Shown: in pieces, positions 6,017 through 7,106 of the stretch
How the letters are laid out: each line of letters begins with the position of its first letter
How positions within the stretch are numbered: the stretch's first letter is position 1
Assembly (NCBI GenBank): GCA_017860085.1
Contig: JAFNAJ010000132.1
Location: 1 to 7,106, forward strand
Length of the DNA: 7,106 nt
Direction: 5' to 3'
From: Acidobacteriota bacterium
GTDB taxonomy: Bacteria; Acidobacteriota; Vicinamibacteria; Vicinamibacterales; JAFNAJ01
Program-made: the position numbers and the translations under genes
Notes under the pieces: generated by a model
Seen by the model: the letters and a program-made list of their open reading frames with translations, nothing else
Database searches by the model: none
What the model was told of the DNA's origin: nothing

Positions 6017-7106
6017 TCATTCGTGAGCAGGCGCACCCAGCGACAGCTCCCGGCTGTCCACACCCCCACGGGTCGATCCGATGCGCACCGTGACCGCACC
6101 AGTTCCCTTCACCTGCCAGCGCACCGTCTTCTGCTCGCCTGGCTTGAGCCAGCCAATCTCAATGGTCGCCTTCTGAGCCGGTTGTCCGGCCGGCACCCCC
6201 GCCAGTTCCTGGCCCTTCACCAGCGTGATCTCACACGTGTCCGGCTTCACCATCTTCACGCGCTTCGCCACGTCGAGCGCAGTGGGCATCTTCCCCGCGT
6301 TGGTCACCGTGAGCTCGATGTCGTGGAGGTCGGTCGCGTCCTTCACCGTCACGGCCCGTGTCGACACGATCCGCACGCGCGGCAGCTGCTGGGCGAGGAA
6401 CAGGTTGAACATCGCCTCGTTGCGCGCCCACGTTTCGATGAGATCGGGCGGCGGGTTCTGCCCGTAGAACTTCGGGTTGAATCCGCCAATCTCCACCTCG
6501 CCCAACTGCGGGTGCGTGAAACGCGTCCACTCGAGGTAGTCGCCCCTGCCTGCGCGGTGCTGGTCGTACCACTTCAGCACCTCCCACTCGTCGATTCGCT
6601 TGTCGTTGTCGTAGTCGACGAAGCGTCCACCGTTCCAGATCTCGTTGCCGTACCAAATCGCGCCGTAGTAGGCGTAGCCGAAGTCGGGACCGTGGCCAAA
6701 GAGGGGCGCTTCCCGTGATGGCTCGCCGGTGAACGGGTTGACCGGCGTGCGCGTCGCGTAGACCTTGTACGTGTCGCCGGCCCACGGGTACCCGGTGATC
6801 TCCTGGCCCTTCTGATCGAACGATCGGATGATGGCGAGGTCGTCCGGGAACATCGAGTCCTCGCTGGCGCTCGTCGACGGGCCGCGCAGGATCATTGGCA
6901 CGGCAGTGTCGAGCGACTGCGCGATCGCCACGTTCGGATGCGTCATCAGGAAAGCGAACACCGCCCGCGTCTCGGGCTCCGACAGGGGGTACTCGCCGGC
7001 GCCACCCTGGGTCCAGCCGCGTCCCGTCGCTTCCTTCATGGGACGCCAGTTCTCCGGGTAGTTGCGGTGCAGGTCGAGGCCGCCGATGCCGTCCTCGTTG
7101 TACCGT
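6017..7106 (-). CDS. M14 family carboxypeptidase-like protein (5'-truncated), atypical zinc site
   Basis: The C-terminal 362 or so residues of a peptidase M14 protein. The frame is open to the window edge, so the ATG at 7039 is internal. Bases 7061-7075 encode DLHRN, matching the DxNRN substrate-binding motif of carboxypeptidase A (Asn144-Arg145) with His replacing Asn. SEPETRAVFAFL follows, as is usual in M14. The third zinc ligand (His196 in carboxypeptidase A) should fall at 6908-6910, where the sequence reads SLDTAVPMILRGP: Asp instead of His. The motif DFGYAYYGAIWYGNEIW retains the general-base Glu (Glu270 equivalent, codon 6641-6643). An EF-hand-like loop follows, then HPQLGEVEIGGFNPKF, a stretch I associate with long bacterial M14 proteins, and a C-terminal beta-sandwich-like domain (about 6020-6400). 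The first two zinc ligands (HxxE) and any signal peptide lie outside the window. It may be a pseudo-peptidase or have an altered metal site. It stands upstream of a secreted metzincin in a likely operon. Confidence 0.85.
   Translation of the reverse strand, partial: RYNEDGIGGLDLHRNYPENWRPMKEATGRGWTQGGAGEYPLSEPETRAVFAFLMTHPNVAIAQSLDTAVPMILRGPSTSASEDSMFPDDLAIIRSFDQKGQEITGYPWAGDTYKVYATRTPVNPFTGEPSREAPLFGHGPDFGYAYYGAIWYGNEIWNGGRFVDYDNDKRIDEWEVLKWYDQHRAGRGDYLEWTRFTHPQLGEVEIGGFNPKFYGQNPPPDLIETWARNEAMFNLFLAQQLPRVRIVSTRAVTVKDATDLHDIELTVTNAGKMPTALDVAKRVKMVKPDTCEITLVKGQELAGVPAGQPAQKATIEIGWLKPGEQKTVRWQVKGTGAVTVRIGSTRGGVDSRELSLGAPAHE
6581..6616 (-). other. EF-hand-like calcium-binding loop within the M14-like protein
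   Basis: The twelve residues DYDNDKRIDEWE fit the canonical EF-hand loop at positions 1, 3, 5, 8, 9 and 12 (Asp, Asp, Asp, Ile, Asp, Glu). Only the usual Gly at position 6 is replaced, by Lys. It begins nine residues after the catalytic-Glu equivalent and is followed by a helix-like segment (VLKWYDQHR). Calcium binding is inferred from the pattern. It could be a single dockerin-like or structural calcium site rather than a paired EF-hand. Confidence 0.55.

Noticed and set aside
5995..6099. Upstream in-frame ATG at 6099 for the metzincin
   Set aside because: It lies inside the M14-like gene, lacks a signal peptide next to it, and is inferior to ATG 5994, which has GGGGAGG at ideal spacing.
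7037..7039. ATG at 7039 as the true start of the M14-like gene
   Set aside because: The frame continues to the window edge and encodes the conserved DLHRN motif upstream of this Met, so the gene is truncated by the window rather than starting here.

Overview
The window is GC-rich bacterial DNA, densely coded on both strands, from an organism with an outer membrane. An Omp85-family barrel, a periplasmic M48 protease and two secreted zinc-protease-type proteins all point to a Gram-negative envelope. Signal peptides ending in ...GAQ, a DUF5117/DUF4953 metzincin and a long M14 carboxypeptidase-like protein are combinations I associate with Acidobacteriota (Vicinamibacteria-like soil lineages). 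Gemmatimonadota or similar phyla cannot be excluded, and this assignment is inference only. I see no mobile element, CRISPR array, tRNA, rRNA or phage gene.

Left half, plus strand (1-3383). Three genes read rightward. The 3' end of an unrecognised gene, possibly with a LolA-like fold (1-647), overlaps by 20 bases a compact Omp85 protein (628-1917). That protein has a signal peptide, one POTRA domain, a beta barrel with an LRGF motif and a C-terminal Phe. After 47 bases comes a periplasmic M48 zinc metalloprotease (1965-3383) of BepA/LoiP type. It carries an unusual C-terminal domain of about 150 residues instead of TPR repeats. Together they look like an envelope or outer-membrane-protein biogenesis and quality-control group.

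Right half, minus strand (3388-7106). Two genes read leftward. A partial M14 carboxypeptidase-like gene enters from the right edge and stops at 6017. After 22 bases with a strong Shine-Dalgarno sequence, an 868-residue secreted DUF5117/DUF4953 metzincin follows (3388-5994). Both are probably exported and may act together on peptides.

The two operons converge with only 4 bases between their stop codons and no visible terminator. The most notable points are the M14 protein, which lacks the expected third zinc-ligand His and carries an EF-hand-like calcium loop, the domain architecture of the M48 protease, and its pairing with a minimal Omp85 protein. I found no clear sign of a wholly new system. 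These are unusual variants of known families.
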